A stretch of DNA of 60,369 nucleotides from Actinocrinis puniceicyclus (GCF_018283645.1 NZ_JAGSXH010000026.1:1-60369); one strand, 5' to 3'; counted from the stretch's first letter, positions 1-10,595 are shown. Numbers and translations are program-made. The notes: generated by a model from the letters alone, not told the origin.

Positions 1-30
1 CCCTCGTATAGGGGACTGCGGCCGTTGGTA

Positions 31-2715
31 TCAGCTCGCGATGACAGTGGAGGTGAGCGGCAGGTCGCCCGCGCTGGATCCGGCCAGCACGGTGAACGCG
101 CCCGGCTCGGTGGCCCAGCGCCCTTCCGCGACCGACCAGTGCTCGGCTGCCCGCGGCGCTATCTCGACCGGCACCGTCACGCTCTGCCCCGGCTGCGCGG
201 CCACGGCGGCGAACCCGGCGAGCCAGCGCACCGGCCGGTCGAGCGCGCTGTCCGGCCGGCTCAGGTACACCTGCACGACCTCGCGGCCGGGCCGGCTGCC
301 GGTGTTGCGCACGGTCACCTCGACCGTGAACGGCGCCCCGTGCTCCACCGTGCCCGGAGACGCGACGCTCTCGTACTCCCACGAGGTGTAGCCGAGGCCG
401 TGGCCGAACCAGAACATCGGATCGGCGCCGGGCACCGCGGCGCCGCCGACATCAGCGCCCTGCCGCTCGCTGCGCAGTGACCGAAGCCAAGCGCGGTAAC
501 CGATGTGCAGACCCTCGGCGTAGTGGAGCGTCCCGTCGACCGGTGTGGTGTCCAGCACGGGCACCTCGGCCGCCGCGGCCGCCCACGTGGTCGGCAGCCG
601 CCCGCCCGGTTCGGCCGCGCCGAACAGCACGTCGGCGATCCCGTCCCCTGCCTCCTGGCCGGGGAACCAGGTCAGCAGCACCGCCGGCACGTCGCGCAGC
701 CACGGCATGAGCACCGGCCCGCCGGAGTTGACCAGCACGACCGTGCGCGGGTTGACCGCCGCGACCGCCGCCACCAGTTCGTCCTGGCGGCCCGGCAGGC
801 CCAGCGCGGGGCGGTCGAAACCCTCGCTCTCGATCTCGTCCGTGGTGCCCACCACCACGATCGCCGCGTCCGAGCGCTTGGCGAGGGCGAGCGCCGCGGC
901 GAGTTCCGCGTCGTCGTCGCGACGCGGTGCGTCCGCGGTGAGCGCGACGGCCAGGCCGTGCGCCGGGTGGATGCGGCGGCGCGCGGTCAACTCGACCGCG
1001 GCGCCGGGCCGCAGTTCCAGTTCCGCCTGCCGGAACGACGGCGCGACGTGTACGTACGTAGGGTCGTCGGATTCCGGCACGACGACCTCGTCGATCAGCA
1101 CCATGCCGTCAGCGCTCAGACGGACCTCGCCGAGGCCCACCACGCCGACCTTCCAGGTGCCGCCGACGTGCGGCGAGAGCCGCGCGCTCAGCTCGACGAA
1201 CTCGGCGCCCAGCGACGCGAAGTCCATCCGCCCGCCCGGCTCGAAACAGGGTTCGAGGATACGGCCGCTGAGCCGGCGCTCGGTGTGCACCTCGGTGCCG
1301 TCGGCGTCGAGGTAGCGCACTCGGACGCCGGGCTCGCCGGTGACGGGGTCGACGGCGTTGCCGGGCGTGAGCGGGGTCGGCCGCACGGTGATGTGCGCGC
1401 CGGCCGCGTATTCGACCTCTGCCGCATCGGCGAGCGCGGCGCGGATGCCGTCCAGCGGCGCGACGACCGTGGCCGGGAAGACGCTCGCGCTGCCGCCGCC
1501 CTGAATGCGCGCCGTCGCGGCGTTCGGGCCGATCACGGCCACGCGCCGCAGGCTCGCGCGCTCCAGCGGAAGCAGGTTCTCCTCGTTGCGCAACAGGACG
1601 CTGCTACGGGCCACCGCGTCGCGCAGCAGGGCACGAACGTCCGGGTCCTCGGCCGGCGGGCCTGGGGCGCCCGGGTTGTCGGCCGCGGCGGCGCCGCCGG
1701 TGTCCGCGGCGTCGGTACCCAGGCCGTCGGTACCCAGGCCGTCGGTGCCCAGGCCGCCGGTGTCCGCGGCGTCGAGCGGGTCCAGCGCGCCGACCCGTTC
1801 GGCCAGCCGGAAGATCCGGCGCAGCTTCGCGTCGATCGCCGACTCGGGCACCACGCCGTCGCGCACGGCGGCCAGCAGCGGCTCGCCCCAGTGCTCGTTC
1901 GGGCCGGGCATCGCGAGGTCCTGCTCGGCCAGGGCGGACGGGACGGTCGAACGCACCGCGCCCCAGTCCGAGACCACGAGGCCGTCGAAGCCCCACTCGC
2001 CCTTCAGCGGCTCCGCCAGCAGCGCGCTGTGCGACATGCTGGCGCCGTTGACCGCGTTGTACGCGGACATCACCGCCCAAACCCCGGCTTTGACGGCGGC
2101 TTCGAACGGGGCGAGGTACACCTCGCGCAAGGTGCGTTCGTCCACCCGCGCGTCGAGCGTCAGCCGCTCGGTCTCGGAGTCGTTCGCGACATAGTGCTTC
2201 GCGGTCGCGCTGACGCCGCCGCTTTGCACACCGCTGACGTACGCGGCGCCGACGCGGCCGGTCAGCAGCGGATCCTCGGAGAAGCACTCGAAGTGCCTGC
2301 CGCCGGCGGGGGAGCGGTGCAGGTTGAGGGTCGGGGCGAGCAACACGTGCACGCCCTTGCGCCGCGCCTCCGCCGCCAGGATCCTGCCCAGCCGCTCGAC
2401 CAGCCCCTCGTCCCAGGTCGCCGCCATCGCGGTCGCCGAGGGCAGCGCCAGCGCGGTGTCGCGCTCGTCCCAGCGCTCCCCGCGCACGCCGATCGGGCCG
2501 TCCGAGGTGACCATCGCGCGCAGGCCGGCGGCGGGTTCGGCGGCGGTGCGGAACACCGAGCCGCCCGACAGCAGCCTGATCTTCTCCGGCAGGCTCAGCC
2601 GGGCGATGCGTTTCTCGAAGCGATCCCCGCCATGGCCGGCGGGGATCGCGCGTCCCGGGGCCGGCGGCCCCGCCGCGTTCCCGTCGAGTCGGCCGCCGTC
2701 GTGCGCGTCCCGCAT
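31..2715 (-). CDS. GH3 beta-glucosidase with PA14 insert
   Basis: Predicted cytoplasmic beta-glucosidase (894 aa, no signal peptide) that would cleave imported cello-oligosaccharides or other beta-glucosides. The N-terminal GH3 barrel carries the KHYVANDSE motif and the nucleophile motif VVSDWG (Asp250). After a low-complexity linker at about residues 315-345 comes the alpha/beta sandwich domain, interrupted by a PA14 domain (about 465-605) that in characterised GH3 enzymes shapes substrate choice. A fibronectin-III-like domain closes the protein (about 776-885). The ATG is preceded by a strong GGGAGGGAAGGA ribosome binding site. The linker contains three tandem 15-bp repeats (GLGTD). The gene is divergent from a LacI regulator and a palindromic operator lies 29 bp upstream of its start. 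Family assignment is firm; the natural substrate (cellobiose, laminaribiose, gentiobiose or other) cannot be read from sequence. Confidence 0.93.
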   Translation of the reverse strand: MRDAHDGGRLDGNAAGPPAPGRAIPAGHGGDRFEKRIARLSLPEKIRLLSGGSVFRTAAEPAAGLRAMVTSDGPIGVRGERWDERDTALALPSATAMAATWDEGLVERLGRILAAEARRKGVHVLLAPTLNLHRSPAGGRHFECFSEDPLLTGRVGAAYVSGVQSGGVSATAKHYVANDSETERLTLDARVDERTLREVYLAPFEAAVKAGVWAVMSAYNAVNGASMSHSALLAEPLKGEWGFDGLVVSDWGAVRSTVPSALAEQDLAMPGPNEHWGEPLLAAVRDGVVPESAIDAKLRRIFRLAERVGALDPLDAADTGGLGTDGLGTDGLGTDAADTGGAAAADNPGAPGPPAEDPDVRALLRDAVARSSVLLRNEENLLPLERASLRRVAVIGPNAATARIQGGGSASVFPATVVAPLDGIRAALADAAEVEYAAGAHITVRPTPLTPGNAVDPVTGEPGVRVRYLDADGTEVHTERRLSGRILEPCFEPGGRMDFASLGAEFVELSARLSPHVGGTWKVGVVGLGEVRLSADGMVLIDEVVVPESDDPTYVHVAPSFRQAELELRPGAAVELTARRRIHPAHGLAVALTADAPRRDDDAELAAALALAKRSDAAIVVVGTTDEIESEGFDRPALGLPGRQDELVAAVAAVNPRTVVLVNSGGPVLMPWLRDVPAVLLTWFPGQEAGDGIADVLFGAAEPGGRLPTTWAAAAAEVPVLDTTPVDGTLHYAEGLHIGYRAWLRSLRSERQGADVGGAAVPGADPMFWFGHGLGYTSWEYESVASPGTVEHGAPFTVEVTVRNTGSRPGREVVQVYLSRPDSALDRPVRWLAGFAAVAAQPGQSVTVPVEIAPRAAEHWSVAEGRWATEPGAFTVLAGSSAGDLPLTSTVIAS
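1693..1774. repeat. 15-bp tandem repeat flanked by 22-bp direct repeats
   Basis: Three copies of GTCGGTACCCAGGCC (one substitution in the third) at 1711-1755. They are flanked by two identical 22-bp copies at 1693-1714 and 1753-1774. The array lies in frame inside the GH3 gene and encodes the GLGTD-repeat linker between the two catalytic domains, so copy-number change would lengthen or shorten the linker without a frameshift. Confidence 0.9.
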
Positions 2716-2743
2716 CGCGTTCCTTCCCTCCCGCCAGCCCGTT

Positions 2744-2757
2744 GGAGAGCGCTCTCC
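2744..2757. promoter_or_regulatory. Operator 1, CebR/CelR-like palindrome
   Basis: GGAGAGCGCTCTCC is a perfect 14-bp palindrome 29 bp upstream of the GH3 start codon. Its GAGCGCTC core is the centre of the known CebR/CelR cellulose-regulator box (TGGGAGCGCTCCCA) of Streptomyces and Thermobifida. It is the likely site through which the adjacent LacI-family protein represses the GH3 gene; binding is inferred, not shown. Confidence 0.7.
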
Positions 2758-2914
2758 CCTCGGAAGGTTCGCGGTCGCCCCGGGCCGCTGTCAAGCCCTG
2801 GCCGACGCCCCGGCCGGCCGGGTTCGAAAACGTTAACGAACTCGCATTCCGTTACCTCGCCGTGTTCTGCGCAGTCTTGACGCGGCCGCCGCAGCCCTGT
2901 TTCATACCTCCCAC

Positions 2915-2938
2915 GGAACCGGTTCCGGAATCGGTTCC
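2915..2938. promoter_or_regulatory. Tandem palindromes GGAACCGGTTCC / GGAATCGGTTCC
   Basis: A perfect 12-bp palindrome (2915-2926) is followed without a gap by a 12-bp copy with one mismatch (2927-2938). The position, about 90-110 bp before the regulator start, suggests a second protein-binding site or one that spaces operators. The binding protein is unknown. Confidence 0.4.
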
Positions 2939-2959
2939 GGCTCCGGCCCGGATCGGCCG

Positions 2960-2973
2960 TGGAGCGCTCTCCC
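2960..2973. promoter_or_regulatory. Operator 2, CebR/CelR-like half-symmetric site
   Basis: TGGAGCGCTCTCCC repeats the GAGCGCTC core (2962-2969) with less symmetric flanks. It lies about 55-68 bp upstream of the LacI-family start codon, the expected place for autoregulation and for control of the rightward transporter genes. Confidence 0.6.
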
Positions 2974-3027
2974 GCAGCTGGGAGCTCGCCCCGGCGACCT
3001 GACAACGATGTGAGGAGGGGACTGGCC

Positions 3028-4056
3028 GTGCCCGTCACCATGGCCGACGTCGCCGCTCGCGCCGGCGTCAGCAAGACCACGGTCTCCCGGGTGCTCAACG
3101 GCAAGGGTGAACTCGACCCGTCGACCGCGGCGCGGGTGCGCCAGGTCATCCGGGAACTGGGTTACGTGCCGAGCGCCGGAGCGGTGAGCCTGGCACGCGG
3201 CCGCACCCGCGTGCTGGGCATGCTGGTGCCCTCGCTCAGCTGGCCGTGGATCGGCGAGGTGCTTCAGGGCGTCGCCGACGCGGTCGAGGAGGAGGGCTAC
3301 GGCCTGCTGGTGTTCAGTTGCAGCAAGGGCGAGGCGTCCTTGCAGCGCTTCGCCTCGCAGGCTTCGGCCAAGTCCTTCGACGGGCTGCTGGTGATCGAAC
3401 CCGAAGGCACCCTGGAGTTCATCGCCGGGCTGCACCGCGGCGGGCTGCCGGTCGTGCTCGTGGACGACCGCGGCCACCAGCCGGAGTTCCCCTCGGTGGC
3501 CACCACGAACCGGCTGGGGGCGCAAGACGCCGCGCGCCACCTGGTCGCGCTCGGCCGCACCCGGCCGCTCGTGGTCGGCGGGCCCCAGGACCTGGGCTGC
3601 ACCCAGGAGCGCCTGGCCGGCTTCGCCGAGGTCTACGCCGGGGCGGGGATGCCGCTGGAACCCTGGCGGGTGGTGGACGGCGACTTCACCTTCGAAGGCG
3701 GATACGCCGAGATCGGCAGGCTGCTGAAGGCCGGGAGGCTGCTCAAGGCGAGCGATCCCGGTTTCGACGCGGTGTTCGCGCACAACGACCTCTCGGCGGC
3801 AGGAGCGATCCAGGCGCTGCGCGAGGCCGGGGTGAGCGTGCCGGGGGACGTGGCCGTCGTCGGGTTCGACGACGTACCGCAGGCCTCGTACACCGATCCG
3901 CCGCTGACCACCGTGCACCAGCCGCTGCGGGAGATGGGCGAGACCGCGGCCCGCGCGCTCATGGGCCACTTCGACGGCACTCCGCTCGCCGCGGGTCCCA
4001 TCGTCCTGCCGACCACGTTCATCGTGCGGGGCTCGACCACGGGACGAAAGCCGTAG
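3028..4056 (+). CDS. LacI-family transcriptional regulator (CebR-like)
   Basis: Predicted repressor (342 aa) of the beta-glucoside locus. The N-terminal helix-turn-helix reads [20 protein letters not shown], followed by the hinge helix ([15 protein letters not shown]) and a periplasmic-binding-protein-like sensor domain to the C-terminus. I chose the GTG at 3028 because GAGGAGGGG ends 7 bases before it; the ATG at 3040 is an alternative, and the open frame further upstream would overlap operator 2. An imperfect 18-bp tandem duplication (3718-3753) encodes the repeat [12 protein letters not shown] in the sensor domain. The gene is divergent from GH3 and followed by the transporter genes. The ligand is probably a short beta-glucan oligosaccharide, inferred from context. 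Confidence 0.9.
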   Translation: MPVTMADVAARAGVSKTTVSRVLNGKGELDPSTAARVRQVIRELGYVPSAGAVSLARGRTRVLGMLVPSLSWPWIGEVLQGVADAVEEEGYGLLVFSCSKGEASLQRFASQASAKSFDGLLVIEPEGTLEFIAGLHRGGLPVVLVDDRGHQPEFPSVATTNRLGAQDAARHLVALGRTRPLVVGGPQDLGCTQERLAGFAEVYAGAGMPLEPWRVVDGDFTFEGGYAEIGRLLKAGRLLKASDPGFDAVFAHNDLSAAGAIQALREAGVSVPGDVAVVGFDDVPQASYTDPPLTTVHQPLREMGETAARALMGHFDGTPLAAGPIVLPTTFIVRGSTTGRKP

Positions 4057-4327
4057 CGCCGTTCCGCCGACGTCGCCAGCACAGCGCCATCAGCAGGGCA
4101 GCACCGCCAGCACGCACCACAGCGCCACCCGATGGACCCAAGAGACACCAAGTGCTCGAATCCACTGCTCCGCACAGCAACGCATGACAAATCAGGCGAG
4201 GACGCGCCAACGCCCCCGCCCGACCCGTCACACCCCGCCCCGGCGCATGCCACGCGCCGAGGCGGCAGATCCCATCCGTACGGCGAGCCGCACTCCACAG
4301 TGACAAGCCACGTCGAAATGAGGACCC

Positions 4328-6010
4328 ATGCGTGTGAATCGCTCAATCACCGCCGTCGCGGCGGGCGGCCTGGCCTTGGCCACGCTGACCGCCTGTGGCG
4401 GCAATTCGTCGGGTACAGCGAACGGCGGGAAAACCAGCGCGTCCGGTGTCCTGAACATCAGCATGCCCGACGGAGCCTCCGAGAAGGATAACAACAACCC
4501 GTACCTGGCCACTTCGGCCTCGTCCCACCTCGGCTACCGGTACGTGATCTACGAACCGCTGGCGATGGTCAACCTGGCCGACCCGAACTCCAAGCCGACG
4601 CCCTGGCTGGCCACCGCGTGGAAATGGTCCACCGACTACAAGTCCGTCACCTTCACCGTGCACGACGGGGTCACGTTCTCCGACGGCTCGGCGATGACGC
4701 CCGACGACGTCGCCTACTCCTTCCAGATCCTCAAGCAGTACGCGGCGCTCAACTCCAACGCGCTGCCGATCGACCAGGTCACCACCTCCGGCAACCAGGT
4801 CACGGTCACCTTCACCCAGTCCGCGTTCGTGATCCAGGCCAAGGTCCTGTCCACCTTCGTGGTGCCGAAGAAGATATGGTCGGCGATGAAGGACCCGACG
4901 ACGGACAGCGTGACCCACCCGGTCGGCACCGGGCCGTACGTCCTCAAGACCTTCACCCCGCAGACCGTGACCCTGGACGCGCGCTCCAGCGGCTACTGGC
5001 AGGCGCTGCCCAAGGTCTCCGAGCTGCGCTACAGCACCTACACCGGCAACGACACCGAGACCCAGGCACTGGTGACCGGCGCGACCGAGTGGAGCTACGT
5101 CTTCATCCCGGACGCCAAGACCGTCTTCGCCGGGCGCGACCCGCACTACAAGCTGTGGTTCCCGCCGTCGCTGAGCGCGGACGGACTGTGGTTCAACACC
5201 ACGGTCAAGCCGTGGGACAACCAGTACCTGCGCCAGGCGGTCGGCATGGTGGTCGACCGCGCGGACATCTTCAACGAGGGCGAGGCCGGCTACTTCAAGC
5301 CGGAGATCGACAACATCACCGGTCTGCCCTCGCCGGCCGGCGACAGCTTCGTGGCCGCGCAGTACAAGGGAGTCAAGGGCCAGAAGACCCCGGCCGACGC
5401 CAAGGCGCTGCTGACCGCGCACGGCTTCACCTACAACGGCAGCACCCTGATGGACCCGGCCGGCAAGCCGGTGACCCTGACGCTGACCGACCCGGCCGGC
5501 TGGAGCGACTACCAGACCGACCTGTCGATCATCTCCGACAACCTCAAGTCCATCGGCATCTCCGCCACCGTCGACAAGGCCGACACCGACGCCTGGTTCA
5601 GCAGCATCGCCTCCGGCAAGTTCCAGGCCGCGATGCACTGGAGCAACGGCGGGGCGACCCCGTACGACATGTACGAGAACATCATGAACGGCGCGGACCT
5701 GGAGCCGGTCGGCACCGCGGCCAACTCCGGCAACTACGGGCGCTTCAACAGCCCCCAGGCCACGCAGGCGCTCAAGGACTACGCGAACGCCACCGACGAG
5801 GCCACCCGCACCGCCGCGCTGAACACGCTGGAACAGATCATGGTCGAGCAGGCGCCGATGATCCCGACCTCGGCCGGCAACTACGGCGCCGAGTATTCCA
5901 CCAAGCACTGGACCGGCTGGCCGGACGACTCGAACCCGTACATGCCGATCCAGCCGACGCTGACCCAGTCGCTCGACGTGATCATGCACCTGACCCCGGC
6001 CACGTCCTGA
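4328..6010 (+). CDS. Family-5 extracellular solute-binding lipoprotein of Opp-type ABC transporter
   Basis: Binding component (560 aa) of the ABC importer encoded downstream. The N-terminus is a lipoprotein signal with lipobox LTAC (Cys23), so the protein is anchored outside the membrane. Length and pattern ([20 protein letters not shown], later the [21 protein letters not shown] block) are those of the DppA/OppA/CbtA family rather than the CUT1 sugar-binding family. The ATG follows a GAAATGAGGA ribosome binding site. It lies 271 bp after the regulator, so it may have its own promoter, and a strong hairpin lies between it and the ATPase gene. Family 5 proteins bind peptides, nickel or, in archaea and Thermotoga, cello-oligosaccharides; the flanking GH3 and GH1 genes favour an oligosaccharide. 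Confidence 0.9.
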   Translation: MRVNRSITAVAAGGLALATLTACGGNSSGTANGGKTSASGVLNISMPDGASEKDNNNPYLATSASSHLGYRYVIYEPLAMVNLADPNSKPTPWLATAWKWSTDYKSVTFTVHDGVTFSDGSAMTPDDVAYSFQILKQYAALNSNALPIDQVTTSGNQVTVTFTQSAFVIQAKVLSTFVVPKKIWSAMKDPTTDSVTHPVGTGPYVLKTFTPQTVTLDARSSGYWQALPKVSELRYSTYTGNDTETQALVTGATEWSYVFIPDAKTVFAGRDPHYKLWFPPSLSADGLWFNTTVKPWDNQYLRQAVGMVVDRADIFNEGEAGYFKPEIDNITGLPSPAGDSFVAAQYKGVKGQKTPADAKALLTAHGFTYNGSTLMDPAGKPVTLTLTDPAGWSDYQTDLSIISDNLKSIGISATVDKADTDAWFSSIASGKFQAAMHWSNGGATPYDMYENIMNGADLEPVGTAANSGNYGRFNSPQATQALKDYANATDEATRTAALNTLEQIMVEQAPMIPTSAGNYGAEYSTKHWTGWPDDSNPYMPIQPTLTQSLDVIMHLTPATS

Positions 6011-6080
6011 CGCCACCGGTTCGCAGGCGTCGCGGCCCGGCCGCAGGCCCCGGCCGGGCCGCACCCGGCCGCGACGGCTC

Positions 6081-6114
6081 CTGATCGAACACAGCGCCTG
6101 ATCGAACACAGCGA
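6081..6114. repeat. 17-bp tandem duplication
   Basis: Two adjacent copies of CTGATCGAACACAGCG plus one base (6081-6097 and 6098-6114), differing only in the last base. They lie between the binding-protein stop and the hairpin at 6136-6170. No function is visible. Confidence 0.8.
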
Positions 6115-6135
6115 GCCGGACCGCAAGCCGCCCTC

Positions 6136-6170
6136 GCCTCGGGCGCCGCACCCTTCGCGGCGCCCGAGGC
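6136..6170 (+). terminator. Strong hairpin between binding-protein and ATPase genes
   Basis: A perfect 14-bp GC-rich stem (6136-6149 paired with 6157-6170) with a 7-base loop and no U-tract. In transporter operons such a structure commonly stabilises the upstream binding-protein mRNA or partially terminates, giving more binding protein than membrane components. The partial-terminator role is inferred. Confidence 0.6.
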
Positions 6171-6242
6171 GCAGGGCCGGACGGCCGGGCGGCGCGGCAC
6201 ACCGGTTCGCGCAGCCGGCAGACCTTCGAGGAGATGCAACAG

Positions 6243-7369
<1,127 letters not shown>

Positions 7370-7373
<4 letters not shown>

Positions 7374-8350
7374 GGTACTTCGCCCAGCGCCTCGTGTTCT
7401 ACGTGTTCACCGCGTGGGCCGCGGTGACCATCAACTTCTTCGTGCCGCGGCTGACCCCGGGCAACCCGGTCGACTCGCTGATCGCCGAGTACCAGGGCCA
7501 GATCAGCACCCAGGCGGTGCACTCGCTGACCGTGCTGTTCGGCCTGGACAAGCAGCAGGGTATCTTCCAGCAGTACATCTCCTACCTGGGCCAGCTCGCC
7601 CGCGGCGACCTGGGCATCTCCTTCCACTCCTTCCCGACCCCGGTCTCCTCGGTGCTGGCGCAGAGCCTGCCGTGGACCGTGTGCCTGGTCGGCGTGGCGA
7701 CGGTGCTCAGCTTCGCCATCGGCACCCTGCTCGGCGTGATCGTCGGGTGGCGCCGCGGCAGCCTGGCCGACATGCTGATGCCGATCACCACCTTCTTCGC
7801 CTCGATCCCGTACTTCTGGCTGGCGCTGCTGGCGATCGCCGCGTTCACCGGCGTGGGCAGCTTCCTACCCTCGGCCGGTGGATACGATCCGGGGCTGGTG
7901 CCCGGCTGGAACGGCGCGTTCGTCGCCAGTGCCCTGAAACACAGCCTGCTGCCCGCCGCGACGATCATCGTCACCTCGGTCGCCGGCTGGCTGATGGGCA
8001 TGCGCAACATGGTCGTGACGGTCAGCAGTGAGGATTACGTGACCGTCGCGCATGCCAAGGGCCTCTCGGAGCGCCGGGTGATGCTCGGGTACGCCGCGCG
8101 CAACGCGATGCTGCCGAGCGTGTCGGGCTTCGGCATGGCGCTGGGCCTGGTGGTCGGCGGCACCTTCCTGGTCGAGTACGTGTTCTCCTATCCCGGCGTG
8201 GGCCTGGAACTGGTCTCCGCGATCGGGCAGAAGGACTACCCGCTGATGCAGGGCATCTTCCTGGTCATCACGCTCTCCGTGCTGGCCGCCAACTTCCTGG
8301 CCGACCTCGCCTACATGGCGCTGGACCCGCGTACCCGAAGGGAGGGCTGA
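7370..8350 (+). CDS. ABC transporter permease, OppB/DppB type
   Basis: First permease subunit (326 aa), forming the membrane channel with its partner. It begins [20 protein letters not shown], the usual DppB opening with the first membrane helix, has a long extracellular loop, and carries the EAA-like motif region ([22 protein letters not shown]) that contacts the ATPase. The start overlaps the previous stop by 4 bp (ATGA), implying translational coupling. Six membrane segments are expected for the family. The longer upstream open frame lies inside the ATPase gene and was discarded. Confidence 0.9.
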
Positions 8351-8353
8351 CCG

Positions 8354-9412
8354 ATGGCCGTCACCGCGCCCGGCGTGGACGCCGTCACCCCGCAGGACCC
8401 CGTCGCCGGCTCGGCCGAGGCGTCCCCGCGGCGGCTGCGCATGCGCCTGCTGTCGAACCGCAAGGTCGCCGTGGGTCTGGTGATCCTCGCGGTGTTCCTG
8501 CTGATCGCGATCATCGGCCCGCTGATCGCTCCCTACGACCCCTCGCGGCGCAGCGCCGACATCCTGCAGGGGCCCTCGGCCAAGCACTGGTTCGGCACCA
8601 CGCACATCGGCCAGGACATCTTCAGCCAGGTGCTCGACGGCACCCGCAGCGTGATGTTCGTGGGCTTCTTCGCCGGCGTGGTCGCCACGATCGTCGCGGT
8701 GCTGTTCGGCGTGACCTCCGGTTATCTCGGCGGGGCCGGCGGCGAGGGCCTTTCCGCAGTGTCGAACGTGTTCCTGGTCATCCCGGCGCTGCCGCTGATC
8801 ATCATCATCACCACGGCGATCCCGACCGGCGGCGACTGGGTGGTGGCGCTCGTGATCGGCCTGACCTCGTGGGCGTGGGGAGCCAGGGTGCTGCGAGCCC
8901 AGACGCTCTCGCTGCGACGAAGAGACTTCGTCGAGGCGGCGCGCGCGACCGGGGAACCGGTGTGGCGGATCGTCATCTTCGAGATCCTGCCGAACCTGAC
9001 CGCGATCATCGCCTCCTCCTTCGTCGGCACCGTGATCTACGCGGTCATGACCGAGGTCGCGCTCGCGTTCATCGGCGTGCAGGGGCTCTACGAGTGGAAC
9101 TGGGGCGCGATCCTGTACTGGGCGCAGAGCCAGGAGGCGCTGGCGATCGGCGCCTGGTGGTGGTTCGTCCCGGCGGGCCTGGCGATCGCGCTGCTGGGCA
9201 CCGCGCTCTCGCTGCTCAACTTCGGCATCGACGAACTGGTCAACCCGAGGCTGCGCAGCAGCGGCAGCGCCGCGGTGCGCGACTACTCGGGCCGCAGGGT
9301 GCGCCTGCGGGTCGGGTTCACCCCGGTGCTCGCGCGCGGCGCCGGGCCGGTTCCCGCGCACGCCACAGAAATTCAGAGCGCTGATATTCAGGTCGAGGAC
9401 GGTGCCCGGTGA
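8354..9412 (+). CDS. ABC transporter permease, OppC/DppC type
   Basis: Second permease subunit (352 aa). The N-terminal cytoplasmic tail is followed by LVILAVFLLIAIIGPLIAPYDP, the hallmark first helix and loop of OppC/DppC proteins. The GTTHIGQDIFSQVLDGTR motif and the EAA loop (LRRRDFVEAARATG) are present. It lies 3 bp after the preceding permease and overlaps the next ATPase gene by 4 bp (GTGA). It carries a C-terminal extension of about 40 residues beyond the usual end (after VNPRLR) rich in Arg and Ala, whose role is unknown. Confidence 0.9.
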   Translation: MAVTAPGVDAVTPQDPVAGSAEASPRRLRMRLLSNRKVAVGLVILAVFLLIAIIGPLIAPYDPSRRSADILQGPSAKHWFGTTHIGQDIFSQVLDGTRSVMFVGFFAGVVATIVAVLFGVTSGYLGGAGGEGLSAVSNVFLVIPALPLIIIITTAIPTGGDWVVALVIGLTSWAWGARVLRAQTLSLRRRDFVEAARATGEPVWRIVIFEILPNLTAIIASSFVGTVIYAVMTEVALAFIGVQGLYEWNWGAILYWAQSQEALAIGAWWWFVPAGLAIALLGTALSLLNFGIDELVNPRLRSSGSAAVRDYSGRRVRLRVGFTPVLARGAGPVPAHATEIQSADIQVEDGAR

Positions 9413-10485
9413 CCCTGCACGTGGACGAGCCGGCCGCGCAGCATGCTGACGCGGACGAAGCGGTGCTGCGGATCAGCGGGCTGAGTGTCGACTACGGTGT
9501 CGGCGAGCGGGCGGTGCGCGCGGTCAGCGACGTGAGCCTCACGCTGCGCCGCGGCGAGGTGCTGGGCCTGGCGGGGGAGAGCGGCAGCGGCAAGTCGACC
9601 CTCGCCTACGGGCTGACCCGGCTGCTGGCGCCGCCCGGGGTGGTGGCCTGCGGGACGGTGATCTACCACCCGGGCGACGGCTCGGAACCGGTGGACGTGC
9701 TCGCGCTCGACCACGCGGGGCTGCGCAGGTTCCGCTGGGCGCAGACCTCGATCGTGTTCCAGGCCGCGATGAACGCGCTCAACCCGGTGGACAAGATCTC
9801 CGCCCAGCTGACCGACGTGATCAAGGCGCACCGGCCGGACCTCGACCGCGCGGCGCGCATCGCCCGCGCCCGGGAGCTGCTCGGTCTGGTCGGCATCCCG
9901 GCCGACCGGCTCGACAGCTACCCGCACCAGCTCTCCGGCGGGATGCGCCAGCGGGTGATGATCGGCATGGCGCTGGCGCTGGAACCGCGGATCGTGATCA
10001 TGGACGAGCCGACCACCGCGCTCGACGTGGTGATGCAGCGGCAGATCCTCGCGGTCTTCACCCGGCTGCGCAAGCGGCTGGACTTCTCCGTGGTCTTCAT
10101 CACCCACGACCTGTCGCTGCTGGTCGAGTTCGCGGACCGGATCGCGATCATGTACGGCGGCCGCATCGTCGAGGAGGCGCCTGCCGCGCAGATCTACCGC
10201 GATCCGCTGCACCCGTACAGCGACGGTCTGCTGCACTCCTTCCCCGCGCTGCGCGGCCCGCGCCGCGAACTGGCGGGGATCCCCGGCTCGCCGCCGGACC
10301 CGCGCTCGCTGCCCTCTGGTTGCGCGTTCCATCCGCGCTGCCCGAAGGCGTTCGACCCGTGCGCGCGCGAGGTCCCGATCCTCGGCGCGCCGGGCGAAGC
10401 CGGACCGGGGGCGGCGCAGGGGGCCGGCGGCGGTGCCCGCAGCGTGGCCTGCTGGCTGCACACCTCAGACCGGAGCACCGCCTGA
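9409..10485 (+). CDS. Oligopeptide-type ABC transporter ATP-binding protein (OppD-like)
   Basis: Second ATPase subunit (358 aa). It has Walker [11 protein letters not shown]-loop VFQAAMNALNP, signature LSGGMRQR (the GMRQR form is typical of the D subunit), Walker B IVIMDEP and the ITHD switch. The C-terminal CAFHPRCPKAFDPC motif belongs to the Opp/Dpp subfamily. The GTG start overlaps the upstream stop. With this gene the transporter is complete (one binding protein, two permeases, two ATPases), so unlike the CUT1 cellobiose importer CebEFG it needs no shared MsiK-type ATPase. Confidence 0.9.
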   Translation: MTLHVDEPAAQHADADEAVLRISGLSVDYGVGERAVRAVSDVSLTLRRGEVLGLAGESGSGKSTLAYGLTRLLAPPGVVACGTVIYHPGDGSEPVDVLALDHAGLRRFRWAQTSIVFQAAMNALNPVDKISAQLTDVIKAHRPDLDRAARIARARELLGLVGIPADRLDSYPHQLSGGMRQRVMIGMALALEPRIVIMDEPTTALDVVMQRQILAVFTRLRKRLDFSVVFITHDLSLLVEFADRIAIMYGGRIVEEAPAAQIYRDPLHPYSDGLLHSFPALRGPRRELAGIPGSPPDPRSLPSGCAFHPRCPKAFDPCAREVPILGAPGEAGPGAAQGAGGGARSVACWLHTSDRSTA

Positions 10486-10514
10486 CCGCACCGCACCGCA
10501 CCGCACCGCACCGC
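10485..10514. repeat. Six copies of ACCGC
   Basis: A perfect 5-bp tandem repeat starting on the last base of the ATPase stop codon and lying 81 bp before the GH1 start. It is one of several short tandem repeats that sit at gene ends in this window. Confidence 0.85.
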
Positions 10515-10595
10515 TGCGGGACCGCGGAATTCCACGAGCGAGCATCAGCGCCCGACGACGGGGGACGGTGCCGCACTGTCCGAACCAGGAGTGAC

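Larger units (their letters stand above)
2716..3027. promoter_or_regulatory. Divergent promoter region between GH3 gene and LacI gene
   Basis: This 312-bp non-coding region must hold the promoters of the GH3 gene (leftward) and of the regulator/transporter genes (rightward). It contains two GAGCGCTC-core palindromes, a GGAACCGGTTCC palindrome with a degenerate second copy, and an A/T-rich palindromic patch around 2823-2840 (TTCG-N10-CGAA with an AACGTT centre). I cannot assign -35/-10 boxes with confidence. Confidence 0.6.

Noticed and set aside
505-2880. Long plus-strand open frame opposite the GH3 gene
   Set aside because: Arg/His/Gly-rich shadow typical of antisense frames in GC-rich DNA; GH3 motifs are on the minus strand.
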